64,000 bases of DNA. Origin: Dokdonella sp. GTDB taxonomy: Bacteria > Pseudomonadota > Gammaproteobacteria > Xanthomonadales > Rhodanobacteraceae. Below, piece by piece: positions 34,624-44,749 of this stretch. Position 1 is the stretch's first letter, and every line of letters starts with the position of its first letter. The DNA lies in contig JAHCAR010000003.1 of NCBI GenBank assembly GCA_019634795.1, positions 1-64,000 on the forward strand. The letters are read 5' to 3'. The notes beneath the pieces were generated by a model, which saw nothing but the letters and a program-made list of their open reading frames with translations, was not told the DNA's origin and did not search any database. The translations under genes and the position numbers were made by a program.

Positions 34624-35376
34624 ATGAACGTCGACACTTATAGCGCGCCTGTTCAATTCCATCCGGGTGCGAATTCCGCCTTTCTCGTCGTCTGCGACCA
34701 TGCTTCCAACGCAGTGCCGGAGGAATATCACGGACTCGGCCTGACTGCGCATGAACTCGAGCAGCACATCGCCTGGGATCCCGGTGCGCGCGGCGTCAGC
34801 CTGGCCCTGGCCGAGCGACTCGGCTGTCCGGCGATCCTTGGTGGAAGCTCGCGATTGCTGATCGACCTCAATCGCGACATCGACGATGCCACCTCGATCA
34901 GCGCCGAGATCGACAGCACCTTCGTGCCGGGCAATCGCGCAATCAGCGACGACGAGCGGGCCGAACGGGTGCGCCGTTTCTTCGCTCCGTACCACGCCCG
35001 GATCGACGCCTGGCTCGACGAACAACTGGCCCGACGCATCAAGCCGGTGCTGATATCGGTGCACAGTTTCACGCCACGCTTCGGCAGCATCGAGCGACCG
35101 TGGCCGATAGCCGTGCTCTGGAAGAAGTCGCGCGATCCGGTCGCGCCGCTGATCGACTGGTTCGCTGCACAGGGCTACCAGGTCGGTGACAACCGTCCCT
35201 ACGATGCCCGCGTGCTCGGTGGACATACCCTCGAGTGCCATGCCCTGCGGCGCAATCTTGCGCACGTCCTGTTCGAGGTGCGCAACAACGAGATCGGCAC
35301 TGCACGGCAACAGCAGGAATGGGGCGAGCGCCTGCATCGGGCGATCGTCGAGACGCGTTTCGGCATGCACGATTGA
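34624..35376 (+). CDS. N-formylglutamate amidohydrolase family protein
   Basis: A 250-aa zinc hydrolase-like protein. Family motifs are visible: LVVCDHASNAVPEEY near the start, LLIDLNRDIDD, LISVHSFTPRF, and the late LAHVLFEVRNNEIGT. Characterised members hydrolyse N-formylglutamate in histidine breakdown, but no hut genes are nearby. Many relatives sit beside carboxylate-amine ligases, as here, where it is divergent from an ATP-grasp ligase. A role with that ligase is therefore more likely than histidine catabolism. Confidence 0.85.
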   Translation: MNVDTYSAPVQFHPGANSAFLVVCDHASNAVPEEYHGLGLTAHELEQHIAWDPGARGVSLALAERLGCPAILGGSSRLLIDLNRDIDDATSISAEIDSTFVPGNRAISDDERAERVRRFFAPYHARIDAWLDEQLARRIKPVLISVHSFTPRFGSIERPWPIAVLWKKSRDPVAPLIDWFAAQGYQVGDNRPYDARVLGGHTLECHALRRNLAHVLFEVRNNEIGTARQQQEWGERLHRAIVETRFGMHD

Positions 35377-35448
35377 GTGGTAGTCGGTACCCGGATGCGG
35401 CGCACGCAAGACTGCTGCGCAAAATGACTGCTTTGTGTTGCGTCGGGC

Positions 35449-36291
35449 TCAGGCCTCGGGCCAGGTCGAGGCGTCTATGGTTTCGCGATAGGCGTGGTAG
35501 GTGGCATAGGCCAGCCAGGGCATGACCACGCCGAGACCAACCAGGGCACTGGCGAATCCGATGGCGGTAAGCACGCAGATGATCAGCGCCCACTCGAGCA
35601 TGACCAGCTTGTTGCGCAGCACGGCGTTGATGCTCGACAGGCAGGCCGTGACCATGTCGACCTCGCGGTCGGCGATCATCGGCAGCGAGAACGCAGAGGC
35701 CGCGAAGGTCAGCGCCGCGAATACCGACCCGATCGCCGAACCGATCAGCAGGAATTCGACGAGTGCGCGCGTGTCGCCTTCCGGCGCCGGGAAGAAGGCC
35801 GTGAGCATCATTCCCGAGCGTGACCAGACCAGCACGATGACGAACTGGATCAAGGCAAAGATGCCGGCGTTGCCGAGCACCCGCCGCGCCATTGCGAATG
35901 AGTCGGAGAGGCGTGGCTGGTGGCCGCGCAAGAGACCGCGACTGACCGAATAGAGACCGACGCCGATCAGCGGAGCGAAGTAGACGAAGCCCGAGAGCAA
36001 GGCTGCGAGCAGGGCAAAACGACCGAGAAACCAGGCGAAGCCGGAAATGAGGGCGCTGACCAGCACGATGATGGTGCCGAACAGGGCGCTCAGGGCCGGC
36101 GCCCGGCACAGATCGGACCAGCCGAGCCGAAGCCAGCGCAACGGGGCGCTTCGTTCCAGCGGCCGGCACGGCACCACAAACGGCCGTGGCAATTCGCCGG
36201 GGTCGCGGCCTTCGTTGGCGGGCGGATGGTCCACCAGTGGCACTCCGTTGGCTGCGATCAGCCGTTCCGGGGACAGGAACCGTACAACCAT
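35449..36291 (-). CDS. DUF2189-type integral membrane protein
   Basis: A 280-aa protein with about six hydrophobic segments, in order near LSALFGTIIVLVSALISGF, FALLAALLSGFVYFAPLIG, IFALIQFVIVLVW, FLLIGSAIGSVFAALTFA, and a final pair. PRPFVVPCRPLERSAPLRWL and the DREVDMVTAC region fit DUF2189 membrane proteins, which have no known function. No clear ribosome-binding site supports the start, so it could be shorter. It is convergent with the amidohydrolase gene. Confidence 0.7.
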   Translation of the reverse strand: MVVRFLSPERLIAANGVPLVDHPPANEGRDPGELPRPFVVPCRPLERSAPLRWLRLGWSDLCRAPALSALFGTIIVLVSALISGFAWFLGRFALLAALLSGFVYFAPLIGVGLYSVSRGLLRGHQPRLSDSFAMARRVLGNAGIFALIQFVIVLVWSRSGMMLTAFFPAPEGDTRALVEFLLIGSAIGSVFAALTFAASAFSLPMIADREVDMVTACLSSINAVLRNKLVMLEWALIICVLTAIGFASALVGLGVVMPWLAYATYHAYRETIDASTWPEA

Positions 36292-36652
36292 GGCCCAGGC
36301 GAGACAAGCGATGCTGCCGCCCTGGTTGGCGGCCTTGCCGGCCTGTCTTCAGAGCGATTGCCAGGCTGCAACCTGGCTGCAACCTGCCTGCGATCGGGCC
36401 GGGCCAGGCCCGGACCGGCGGGCAGGCTTGGGCGCGCCAAATCGGATTCCACCCATCGATTCGGTCGCCTTTGCGAATCCTGGCCCGATGGCCAGCATGG
36501 CCGCGGTTCGTCACCGGCATCCTCCCTGCAACGGATGCCGGGGAGCGAACAGGCGGGGGGAGTTGCGTCCAGGGACCTAGTCAGGAGCCCATGAAGTCGG
36601 TTACCTTTGGTGTCGGCTTGTCTCCATGCCGGAGACGTCAGGGGATACAGTT
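36292..36652. other. 361-bp divergent intergenic region with a short direct repeat
   Basis: A tandem GGCTGCAACCT unit (two copies, about 36363-36385) is the only structure I see. The region should carry promoters for the DUF2189 protein and the BNR-repeat gene, but no consensus boxes are evident. Confidence 0.4.
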
Positions 36653-39451
36653 TTGAACCGATATCCATTCTTGAGGGGTGGATTCGTCCGCGTGCACGCG
36701 GCGATCCTGATCAGTGTCCTGGCCATCGGCGCACATGCCGCCGACCCGGCCGGAGATGCAGCAGCGACGGCCTACAAGGCGACCCTGCGGGCATCGCCCT
36801 ATGTCACAGCGGAAACCTGTGCCGCGCTCGACGATCCGAAGAAGGCCAATCTGATGGACGGCCTGCTGTTCTTCCTGGCCAGGGCCTGCGGCCGCCAGGC
36901 GGAATTCATCGGACAGGTCGAGAGTGTCGACGCCGGCTTCCTGCCGCCGTACCTCGAACCGAATACCGATCTCAACGTCAGCAACCCGGCGAGCGATACC
37001 GGCAGCACGCGTACCCAGAGCGAAACCTCGATCGAGCGCGATCCGGTTACCGGCACGCTCTGCGCTGCGTACAACGATTCCTTTCATGGGGTTACCCAGA
37101 ACGTCGGCTTCTCCGGTTTCTCGCGTTCGACCGATGGCGGCAACACCTGGGTCGATCGCGGCGCGGTGAGCGCCGACGACAGTGGCGACCCGAGCCTGGT
37201 CTGGCGTCGGCAGGATGGCAAGTTCTATTACGCCGCGTTGCGCAACGGTGGTCTCGCGCTGTTCCGTTCGGATGACGACTGCCAGAGCTTCGTGCTGGTC
37301 AGCCAGTTCGCGACGAACAACGACGACAAGGAAATCATGGCCATCGACAACGAGCCGACGAGCCCGTTCTATGGTCGCATCTATATCGTCTGGACCGACT
37401 TCGGCAGCGGCTCGCGGATCTACAGCATCTTTTCCGCCGACGCCGGCGCGACCTGGTCGACCCAGCTCGCGATCAGTCCGGCGGGCGAGAGCAACCAGGG
37501 TGCCTGGCCGACCATCGCCCCGAACGGCGACATCTATGTCACCTGGCTGAAATGGTTGCCGCCGAACGGCTATCCGACCGGCAACATCGAAATTCCGATC
37601 CTGCGTTCGACGAATGGCGGCGTCAGCTACACAACCCTGACGCCGGCCACGACCAACAAGATCAATCCTCGCGAATCCGCGGCAACCAGCAGCTGCGGGC
37701 GCCCGGCGATCAAGGGCAACGTGCGCCTGCTGCCATCGCCGCAGATCACGTTCCGCAATGGCTACCTGCATACGGTTTACAGCTACGATCCGGACGGTCT
37801 GAACACCGGCGACGTCATCGACGTGTTCTATCGCCGCTACAACCCGACCACCTCGACCTGGGATCCGGAAGTCCGCATCAACGACGATGCGACCACGACC
37901 GACCAGTACCAGCCGACCATCTCGGTCGGATCGGCCGGACAGGTCACGGTCGGTTACTACAGCCGACAGCTCGATCCGAACAATCTGCAGATCGACTACT
38001 ACTCGCGTACGTCCTTCGACAATGGCGCGACCTGGTCCCAGCCGAGCGTCCGCCTGTCCGATGCTTCGAGCGCGATCGTGCTCGATACCTCGCTGGCGAC
38101 CTGCTACCACGGCGACTACGACCAGCAACTGCAGGATGACAACGGCCGCGCCCACTACCTCTGGTCGGATGATCGGGCCAGCACGCCCGACGTCTACACC
38201 GATCGGACCCTGGTCGGCACCAACTATCTGCTCGTGCCGGTGACCAGCAGTGTCGCCGTGTGCTCGCCCGCCGATGCCAACTACACGGTCAACGTCAACC
38301 AGTTCCTCGGCTTCAGCGAGCCGGTGACCCTGTCCGCCTCGGGCAATCCGGCCAACTCGACGGTCAGCTTCGGCACCAATCCTGTGGCGCCGGGCGGTTC
38401 GAGCACGGTGACCATCACGACGGCGGGCGTTGCCGCCGGAAACTCGATCATCGACATTTCCGGACTTTCGAGTCCCGGAGCGGTTGTCCAGACCACCGCC
38501 CTCGGGCTCAGCGTCTCGACGGCAGCACCCGCTGCGCCGGTGCTGAATGCGCCGGCGAACAACGCGACGGTGGTTCCGGTCCGCCCGACCTTCAGCTGGG
38601 CGGCTGCTCCGCAGGGTACGAACTACGTGCTCGAAGTGGACAATGAGCCGACGTTCGCGGCGCCGCTGACCTATACCGCCACCGTCACCGGGACCAGCCA
38701 CGTACCAACCTCGGATCTGCCGTCGAATACCGTGCTCTACTGGCGCGTGCGTTCGGACAACATCTGCGGTACCGGACCGAATGCTGCGACCTTCACCTTC
38801 ACGACGGTTCCCCTGCCGGGCGACTGCCCGATCGGCGCTGCGGCGAACAACGTCTATTCGACGGATTTCGAGGGCGACAACTCGGCCTGGACGCTTGGGG
38901 CGGGCAGTGTCGGCTCGAGCAACTGGGCGATTTCGACCGCGCGTCCGCATGGCGGCACCAACGCCTTCCTCGCGCAGGATCTGGCATCGCTCTCCGACCA
39001 GCGCCTGATTTCGCCGGCGATCGCGCTGCCGACCGGGCAGGACCCGCTGGCGCTGATTTTCTGGAGCGACCAGACCATCGAGCAGAACGGAGCGACGGCC
39101 TGCTATGACGGCGCGATCCTCGAGATTTCGACGGATGGCGGCGCCAACTTCACCCAGGTGCCGGGCGCGTCGGCCCTGACCGATCCGTACGAAGGCCCGG
39201 TCAGCGGATCGTTCCAGAATCCGCTGGCGGGATTGAATGCATGGTGTGGGGATCCGCAGGCCTATGTGCGCTCGGTGATCGATCTGACCAGCTATGCCGG
39301 GCAGACCGTGCAGTTCCGTTTCCGGCTTGGTAGCGACATCTCGGTGGGCCGCGCTCCGCAGGGCTGGTACATCGATGATGTCGCCGTGCAGTCTTGCCAG
39401 TCGGCCGTTTCCGATGTCATCTACGTCGACGGATTCGATCCGCCGATCTGA
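36653..39451 (+). CDS. Exported BNR/sialidase-like propeller protein with IYVDGFDPPI tail
   Basis: A 932-aa protein. I prefer the TTG at 36653 because AGGGGA lies about 8 nt upstream; an ATG at 36626 in the same frame lacks such a site. A signal peptide ends near IGAHA. Residues about 90-530 form a six-bladed-type propeller with Asp-box (BNR) signatures such as SRSTDGGNTWVDRG, SADAGATWSTQLA and SFDNGATWSQP. A fibronectin-III-like module (about 620-710) and a MAM/jelly-roll domain (about 745-915) follow. The tail IYVDGFDPPI matches the other exported propeller proteins. Sialidase activity is not implied, because no catalytic residues can be assigned. Confidence 0.8.
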   Translation: MNRYPFLRGGFVRVHAAILISVLAIGAHAADPAGDAAATAYKATLRASPYVTAETCAALDDPKKANLMDGLLFFLARACGRQAEFIGQVESVDAGFLPPYLEPNTDLNVSNPASDTGSTRTQSETSIERDPVTGTLCAAYNDSFHGVTQNVGFSGFSRSTDGGNTWVDRGAVSADDSGDPSLVWRRQDGKFYYAALRNGGLALFRSDDDCQSFVLVSQFATNNDDKEIMAIDNEPTSPFYGRIYIVWTDFGSGSRIYSIFSADAGATWSTQLAISPAGESNQGAWPTIAPNGDIYVTWLKWLPPNGYPTGNIEIPILRSTNGGVSYTTLTPATTNKINPRESAATSSCGRPAIKGNVRLLPSPQITFRNGYLHTVYSYDPDGLNTGDVIDVFYRRYNPTTSTWDPEVRINDDATTTDQYQPTISVGSAGQVTVGYYSRQLDPNNLQIDYYSRTSFDNGATWSQPSVRLSDASSAIVLDTSLATCYHGDYDQQLQDDNGRAHYLWSDDRASTPDVYTDRTLVGTNYLLVPVTSSVAVCSPADANYTVNVNQFLGFSEPVTLSASGNPANSTVSFGTNPVAPGGSSTVTITTAGVAAGNSIIDISGLSSPGAVVQTTALGLSVSTAAPAAPVLNAPANNATVVPVRPTFSWAAAPQGTNYVLEVDNEPTFAAPLTYTATVTGTSHVPTSDLPSNTVLYWRVRSDNICGTGPNAATFTFTTVPLPGDCPIGAAANNVYSTDFEGDNSAWTLGAGSVGSSNWAISTARPHGGTNAFLAQDLASLSDQRLISPAIALPTGQDPLALIFWSDQTIEQNGATACYDGAILEISTDGGANFTQVPGASALTDPYEGPVSGSFQNPLAGLNAWCGDPQAYVRSVIDLTSYAGQTVQFRFRLGSDISVGRAPQGWYIDDVAVQSCQSAVSDVIYVDGFDPPI

Positions 39452-39466
39452 TCCGTGTGACCTGAG

Positions 39467-39502
39467 GGATGCGGGACAGGGCGCAAGCCCTGTTCCGCAT
39501 CC
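39467..39502. terminator. Strong hairpin between convergent genes
   Basis: A 16-bp stem (GGATGCGGGACAGGGC with a single G-T pair to the other arm) is closed by a GCAA tetraloop. It starts 15 bp after the BNR protein stop codon and lies between convergent genes, so it could terminate from both sides. No T-run follows. Confidence 0.6.
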
Positions 39503-39616
39503 GCTATCCGCAGGTCGGCCTGCGGGCCTGGGCCGGTTCCGCCCGGATCGAGCGCGTCTCGACTAGCGGTTGCCGCAGGGTAGTAGCAGTGTCACTGCTG
39601 GCGCCTGGCGGAGCTT

Positions 39617-40525
39617 TCAGTTCTCCGCAATGAATCGCGCCAGCACGCGGGCGAGTTCCTCGCCAACGTCTTCCTGCAGAAAGTGGCCGCCTCCAGACAG
39701 GGTCTGGTGGGCCTGGTTGCGGGCACCCGGAACAAGCTTCTGCAGCACGGCGTCGGCACCCCGCGTAATCGGATCCTGATCACTGAATGCGGTCAGGAAC
39801 GGCTTCTGCCATTGCATGAGCGATTTCCACGCTTGGCGGTTCGGTTCGGCAGCCGGGTCATCCGGCGTGATCGGAACGAGCAATGGAAATGCGCGCGCGC
39901 CCGCCTTGTACGATTCGTCGGGAAACGGCGCGTCATAGGCAGCGATCTCGCTGTCCGTCAGGCGCTGGGCGCAGCCACGCGAAACGATCTGGCCGACCGG
40001 GAAAACGGGTGTGCTTCGCGCATACTCGCGCCATTCGCGGAATGCGCTTCCGGGGTCGTGATCGCCGGTCGGAAGAAAGGTATTGGCGGCCAGCACGCGG
40101 GCAAATCGATCGCCGTGCGCGGCGACCAGCCGCAGTCCGATCAGTCCGCCCCAGTCCTGGCAGCACAGCGTGGTTTCCCGCAAGTCCATCGCTTCGAGGA
40201 ATGCCGACATCCAGTCCACATGGCGCTGGTAGCTGTAGTCGGCCATCGATGCCGGTTTGTCGGAACGTCCGAAGCCGATCAGATCCGGTGCGACGACGCG
40301 ATGCCCGGCATCGAGAAGGATGGGAATCATCTTCCGGTACAGATACGACCACGACGGCTCGCCATGCATGAGCAGAACCGGTGCCGAAGTGCGCGGGCCT
40401 TCATCGAGGTAATGCAGTCGCAAGGCCTGCAGGCCATTCTTGTCGCCCAGTTCGACATAGCGGGGTGCGTAGTCAAAACCGGAAAGCGCTTCGAAACGTT
40501 CGTCGGGGGTGCGCAGGACCTGCAT
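39617..40525 (-). CDS. Haloalkane dehalogenase (HLD-I, DhlA/DhmA-like)
   Basis: A 302-aa alpha/beta hydrolase predicted to replace a carbon-bound halogen by hydroxyl. It has HGEPSWSYLYRK, the nucleophile motif CQDWGG (Asp, with Trp for halide binding), an acid in TAFSDQDPIT and the histidine in SGGGHFLQED. The overall pattern, opening with VLRTPDERFEAL and containing APFPDESYKAGARAFP, follows subfamily I closely. AAGGAG is 7 nt before the second ATG (40525) and only 1 nt before the first (40531), so I use the second. The natural substrate is unknown. Confidence 0.85.
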   Translation of the reverse strand: MQVLRTPDERFEALSGFDYAPRYVELGDKNGLQALRLHYLDEGPRTSAPVLLMHGEPSWSYLYRKMIPILLDAGHRVVAPDLIGFGRSDKPASMADYSYQRHVDWMSAFLEAMDLRETTLCCQDWGGLIGLRLVAAHGDRFARVLAANTFLPTGDHDPGSAFREWREYARSTPVFPVGQIVSRGCAQRLTDSEIAAYDAPFPDESYKAGARAFPLLVPITPDDPAAEPNRQAWKSLMQWQKPFLTAFSDQDPITRGADAVLQKLVPGARNQAHQTLSGGGHFLQEDVGEELARVLARFIAEN

Positions 40526-40632
40526 TGCCATGCTCCTTCGTGAAAGTGAATCCGACGGTAGCAGACGCGTCGCGTGAGGTCAGTCCTCGGCGGCCCCTGG
40601 AAGTCTTATGCTGTCGCCGTTATCTCGATGCG

Positions 40633-40666
40633 TCGAATGTCGCCCCCCGGGGGGCGACATTCGACA
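40633..40666. promoter_or_regulatory. 34-bp perfect palindrome upstream of a membrane protein gene
   Basis: GTCGAATGTCGCCCCCC is followed directly, with no spacer, by its exact reverse complement. It ends 21 bp before the ATG at 40688, just ahead of the GGAGG ribosome-binding site. As RNA it would form a very stable hairpin that could limit access to the translation start; as DNA it could be a protein-binding site or a cruciform. There is no T-run, so it is not a normal terminator. Confidence 0.75.
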
Positions 40667-40687
40667 AGCTGCCTCGGAGGCGATGAG

Positions 40688-41365
40688 ATGGGCGATTCGC
40701 TGATCAAGTCATTGCGTGAGGTTTCGCCGAATACGGCACTGCGTGTCGGGATATCCCATGCGTTTCTGCTCGTGGCCGCGCTGGTCGGCAGCTTGCCTTT
40801 CGTGTTCGTGCAGGCACTGCTCGCCGTCGAGTTGATTTTGGTCAGCCTGGCGACGATACCGTTCTACCCGGAACGCGGGCTGCAGAAGCACCTCCTGGAC
40901 ATGCTGAAACTTGGTGCCGCATCGGCGTTCGTGCTTTTCTTTTCGGTGGTCTCCTATGGCGTCGCTGCCGAAGGGGACAGCGGCAACGCACTGGAATTCG
41001 GCATGTCCGCCTTCGCTCGCCTGGACTGGACCGACATTGCGTGGGCGCTGGCCTACCTCGTGCTGCATGTCGCGATTTCGCTGCGCACGGCCATGACCTC
41101 GGCCGATCCCCGCGCGACATGGGCGCAGAACAAGCTCGCCGAAGGCGGCGCCACGTTTCTTGCACTGTTCTTCATGGTCTTCGTGGCGTTCTTCGTCGGC
41201 CGACCGATCGTCGTCGGATTGGCCGTGCTCGGCTCGCATGTCGATGTCGATGCCTTGCTCTCGGGCCTGATGGTGCTGGTGCGCTACGTGCTGATGCTGA
41301 TCGTCTCGCTGATTCCGGAGAGCGAAATGAAATCCATCGCGCGCAATCCATACTCGAAGCGTTGA
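40688..41365 (+). CDS. Polytopic membrane protein of unknown function
   Basis: A 225-aa protein with five or six hydrophobic segments, including FLLVAALVGSLPFVFVQALL, SAFVLFFSVVSYGVA, FLALFFMVFVAFFVG and VLVRYVLMLIVSLIPE. GGAGG lies about 9 nt before the ATG. No family is recognised. The distinctive point is its leader, which contains a perfect 34-bp palindrome, so expression may be controlled post-transcriptionally or by a palindrome-binding protein. Confidence 0.65.
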   Translation: MGDSLIKSLREVSPNTALRVGISHAFLLVAALVGSLPFVFVQALLAVELILVSLATIPFYPERGLQKHLLDMLKLGAASAFVLFFSVVSYGVAAEGDSGNALEFGMSAFARLDWTDIAWALAYLVLHVAISLRTAMTSADPRATWAQNKLAEGGATFLALFFMVFVAFFVGRPIVVGLAVLGSHVDVDALLSGLMVLVRYVLMLIVSLIPESEMKSIARNPYSKR

Positions 41366-41455
41366 GGCTGGAAGTCGCGTGCGGGATGCCACGCATTCCA
41401 TTGCGAGTCGATCGGAGGGGCAGCGCGCCGTTTGACGGTCTCGGCGTCAGCCCGG

Positions 41456-42151
41456 CTAGAACACGACAGGCTGGTTGACTGGATGCAGCAGGACTTCATC
41501 GATACGAACATGCGCTGCGGCGTTCAGTACGTGCAGCACTGCCTGTGCCACGTCGACCGGGTGCAGGTCACCGCTGCGTTCCGCACGACCCGGGACGTTG
41601 CCGTTGAAGAAGGTATCGGTCATGCCGGGTCGGATTTCGCTGACCCGCAGGCCGTACTCCTGGCCTTCGAAAGCCAGGGCCTGGGTCAGCGCGCGCTGCG
41701 CGTACTTGCTGGCCGAGTACAGCCCGCCGCCGGCGAATGTCCGGGCGCTGACATCGCTGGTGATGTTGACCACCTGGCTGGACTTGCCGGCCTCGTGGCG
41801 CTTGCGGAAATGCGGCACGAAATGCCGGGTGGTCAGAAGCAGCCCCAGCACGTTGGTGTCGAATACCCGGCGATAGGCCTCGACCGAAACCGCCTCGAGC
41901 GAGGAAAACACGCCGATGCCGGCATTGTTGACCAGGGTGTCGACATCCGCTGCGACGGCAGCACGGGCGAATGCTGCGACGCTCGCCTCGTCGGTCACGT
42001 CGAGTGGCAGATGGGTCACGCCGGCGATCTCAGGTTCGGGCGGATGTCGCGAGCCGGCGATGACGTGCGCGCCCTTTGCCGCAAGGAACTCGGCAATGGC
42101 AAGTCCGATGCCGCGACTCGCACCGGTCACAGCCACGACCCGACCGTTCAA
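41456..42151 (-). CDS. Short-chain dehydrogenase/reductase
   Basis: A 231-aa SDR with TGASRGIG for cofactor binding, NNAG (TLVNNAGIG) and the catalytic YSASK, preceded by the serine of [13 protein letters not shown] lies 9 nt before a TTG at 42151, which places the cofactor motif at the expected distance from the N-terminus. The frame is open further upstream but that part is not SDR-like. The substrate is unknown. It lies downstream of the CadC-like regulator on the same strand, with a gap of about 250 bp. Confidence 0.85.
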   Translation of the reverse strand: MNGRVVAVTGASRGIGLAIAEFLAAKGAHVIAGSRHPPEPEIAGVTHLPLDVTDEASVAAFARAAVAADVDTLVNNAGIGVFSSLEAVSVEAYRRVFDTNVLGLLLTTRHFVPHFRKRHEAGKSSQVVNITSDVSARTFAGGGLYSASKYAQRALTQALAFEGQEYGLRVSEIRPGMTDTFFNGNVPGRAERSGDLHPVDVAQAVLHVLNAAAHVRIDEVLLHPVNQPVVF

Positions 42152-42398
42152 GATCGGTCGCCTCCGTCGAGGTTCGGTACTGCCAGATTCCGCACGATCA
42201 TTCTCCGGTCTGTGACCATGGACGCTGGCTGATGCTAGTCGATTCCATGCAGGTACGGAATCGTGCCTTTCGGCTGCAGCGCGCGAAGCACGATGAGCGA
42301 CGGGGTCCGCGTCGGCAGCCTCCGCGTGATGCCGGTGTCGGCCGCATCGGCCGGACTGCAGGAGCAATGCCGGCAACTGCGGCAGGCGCTGCAGCGAG

Positions 42399-44492
42399 TC
42401 AGGGCATCGTGGGGGCGGAGATCATCAAATCCATGTTCAGCGAAGTCAGGGTGACCGTCGCCAGGGCCCCGTTGGCCGAGATCGCGATGCTGGGGCCCGC
42501 GCCATTCGGAACGTGTTCATCGGAAATCGCTTCCGGCTCGCCATCGGGCAGTTGCAAGGACCACAGGCGGCCCTTGTCGCGATAGGAAAGCGTGCTGCCG
42601 CTCAAGGCAAAGGCCTCGGCCATGGCATCGCCGGCCAGGTTCAACTCACGGATTGCCCGGGGTTCGTTCACGGGCGCAAACCTGAGCACATTCGACCCTA
42701 CCGCGCGCCACACCAGCCAGTCGCCGGATGCGCGATAGGCCGCGACCGGTCCCAGTTCCAGGCTCTCGGGGTTCGCCTCGCCGGCGCGCAGTTGCATGAG
42801 CGTGCTCTGGGCGGTGCCGTGGCCAACCAGATAGAGCAGGCGATCGCGCAACTCGATGCCCTGGAACGCGCCCGGCTCGACATCGGGCAGCAAGGCAAGA
42901 ATGTCGCCGTCGAGTTGGTAGCGGTACAAGCGGGTTTGTCGATCTTCGTAGGCCGTGATGATCAGTGAGGAGTCGCGCGCGGACCAGGTCGGTCTGACCC
43001 AGCGAAAACCCGGATCGAGTGCGAGCTGCCGTGTATTGCCGGTAAGCGTGTCGTGGACGAAGATCGATTCGGCGCCGTTGCGGTTGCTGGCCAGGGCAAT
43101 GCGGTTTCCGTCGGCGGAGAAATCCGGTTGTGCCTCATAGCGCAGCGAGCGCGCGATGACGGTCCACGCGCCGCCAGGTTTGCTGCGCAGCCAGATGTCG
43201 GCATCGTAGTCGGCTTCCGACCAGACCGCGGCGCCGTTCGAGGCGATATCGATGGAACGCGCGCCGCGACCGCCGATCAGTTCGGGTCGGCCGCCCGGGC
43301 GCAAGCGGTGCAGCGCGCGATAGAGGGTCAGGTCGCCCGCCACCCAGAGGTTGCGCCCAGCCGGTTCGAAGGCATGGTCGTAGACCGGTTCGGGTCGCTG
43401 CAGCAGCGCAACGGAGGGTGCGATCTGCGGCCAGGGCGCGCGCCAGAGCTGCTGGTCGTCGCCATCGACGCTTGCGTAGACGATTTCCTTGCTGTCGGGG
43501 GACAGCCTCGGATCGACGTGGGCGCCGTCGCTCAGCATGGGTGCGGTCAGCCGGCGCAGCTCCCCGCTGCGTCGATCGAGCTGCGCCAGGCCGGGGGCAT
43601 GCAAGGCATCGACCGCGGCTCCGGTGTACACCAGCGAAGCCCCGGCATCGACCCATTCGACGCCACCCGATACTGAGTCGGCGCATTCGCCCAGCCGGGT
43701 GCGATGAGCGTCGACCACGGCCACGCTCCATAATTCGCAGCCGGTCGGCGTATGCCGGGTCAGGGCGATCTCGCGACCATCGGGCGAGGGCGCGGGATGG
43801 CGCAGCGCATGCGCGTCCTGCCAGAGCAGCCGCTCGGAGCGGCTGGCCGGATCGACCATGATCAGTTCGCTCGCCTCGCTGCCCAACGCAGAGCGGATAT
43901 AGACCACGCGCCCCAGCGGATCAAAACGTGCGTCGTATTCGAGACGCGGATCGGCAGTCAGCGGCTGGGCACTGAGCAGGTCGACGGCGAGCGTGGCCTG
44001 ATGCCTGACCCGACCAGCGTTGCCGGCCAATCCTTGCCAGGCGAACCAGAACACGGCAATGGCGGCGAGCGCCGGCACGACAAGGCGCGCGATCCGGAGG
44101 CCTTTGCCGGATGTCGGACTGTTCGTAATGCGCGTCGGTTTGGCAGTGTCGGGCGAGTGGTCCAGTTCAAGCGGGGCTATCCAGCGATAGCCGCCCTTGG
44201 GCAGGGTCTCGATGAAGCGTGGCTCGCGGGCGTCGTCACCGAGGATTGCGCGAAGTTCGGCAATCGCACGCGAGAGCACCTCATCATTGACCTGGGGTCG
44301 GGTCCAGACCTGTTCGATCAGGCACTCGCGCGTGAGCACGGTGCCCGGCTCGTCGAGAAGCCGCCGCAGCAGGCGATCGAGCAGGGGCTTCAGTCGAACT
44401 TCGCGTCCGCGCCCTGCCAGCAGGCGCTGCCCGGACACGTAGTGCCAATGCAGGAAATGATAGTGGCCTGTCGGCCCGGTCTGCTCGCCCAT
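42399..44492 (-). CDS. CadC/ToxR-like membrane regulator with TolB-like sensor domain
   Basis: A 697-aa single-pass regulator. The N-terminal OmpR/PhoB-type winged helix (about 10-110) shows [21 protein letters not shown] and [17 protein letters not shown] transmembrane helix follows at about 133-153 ([16 protein letters not shown]), and the remaining 540 residues are TolB/WD40-type propeller repeats ([42 protein letters not shown]). The layout suggests an extracytoplasmic propeller sensing a signal and DNA binding by the membrane-tethered head. It is divergent from the small propeller protein at 44750, a possible target. Confidence 0.85.
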   Translation of the reverse strand: MGEQTGPTGHYHFLHWHYVSGQRLLAGRGREVRLKPLLDRLLRRLLDEPGTVLTRECLIEQVWTRPQVNDEVLSRAIAELRAILGDDAREPRFIETLPKGGYRWIAPLELDHSPDTAKPTRITNSPTSGKGLRIARLVVPALAAIAVFWFAWQGLAGNAGRVRHQATLAVDLLSAQPLTADPRLEYDARFDPLGRVVYIRSALGSEASELIMVDPASRSERLLWQDAHALRHPAPSPDGREIALTRHTPTGCELWSVAVVDAHRTRLGECADSVSGGVEWVDAGASLVYTGAAVDALHAPGLAQLDRRSGELRRLTAPMLSDGAHVDPRLSPDSKEIVYASVDGDDQQLWRAPWPQIAPSVALLQRPEPVYDHAFEPAGRNLWVAGDLTLYRALHRLRPGGRPELIGGRGARSIDIASNGAAVWSEADYDADIWLRSKPGGAWTVIARSLRYEAQPDFSADGNRIALASNRNGAESIFVHDTLTGNTRQLALDPGFRWVRPTWSARDSSLIITAYEDRQTRLYRYQLDGDILALLPDVEPGAFQGIELRDRLLYLVGHGTAQSTLMQLRAGEANPESLELGPVAAYRASGDWLVWRAVGSNVLRFAPVNEPRAIRELNLAGDAMAEAFALSGSTLSYRDKGRLWSLQLPDGEPEAISDEHVPNGAGPSIAISANGALATVTLTSLNMDLMISAPTMP

Positions 44493-44749
44493 GCGCGAAT
44501 GCTAGCAAGTCGCTGTCGACTTGCCCCAGTGCCCTTGTCCGCTCCGCGGCCAGGGTCTGTAAACCGGGGCAAGGCCGTTTGTCCCGCATATTCAGGATCT
44601 TGGGCACGCGTACTCCGGGGAGCCAAAGGCGCATGCGCTCGTATCGGGCGAACGAAAGGAGAAAAAAAGGAGGTCGCGGGAAGGCAGCGCAAAGGACACC
44701 GGGCGACAGCGCTTGCACGCTATGGCATCCCCGTCCCGGAGTCTTGCCA

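Noticed and set aside
36638-38950. A 770-codon minus-strand frame inside the BNR propeller gene
   Set aside because: Long only because of the codon bias of the real gene on the other strand; Arg/Gly/Val-rich with no domain.
39467-39502. The 16-bp hairpin as part of a mobile element
   Set aside because: Its position just after a stop codon and between convergent genes is better explained by transcription termination; no second copy is seen.
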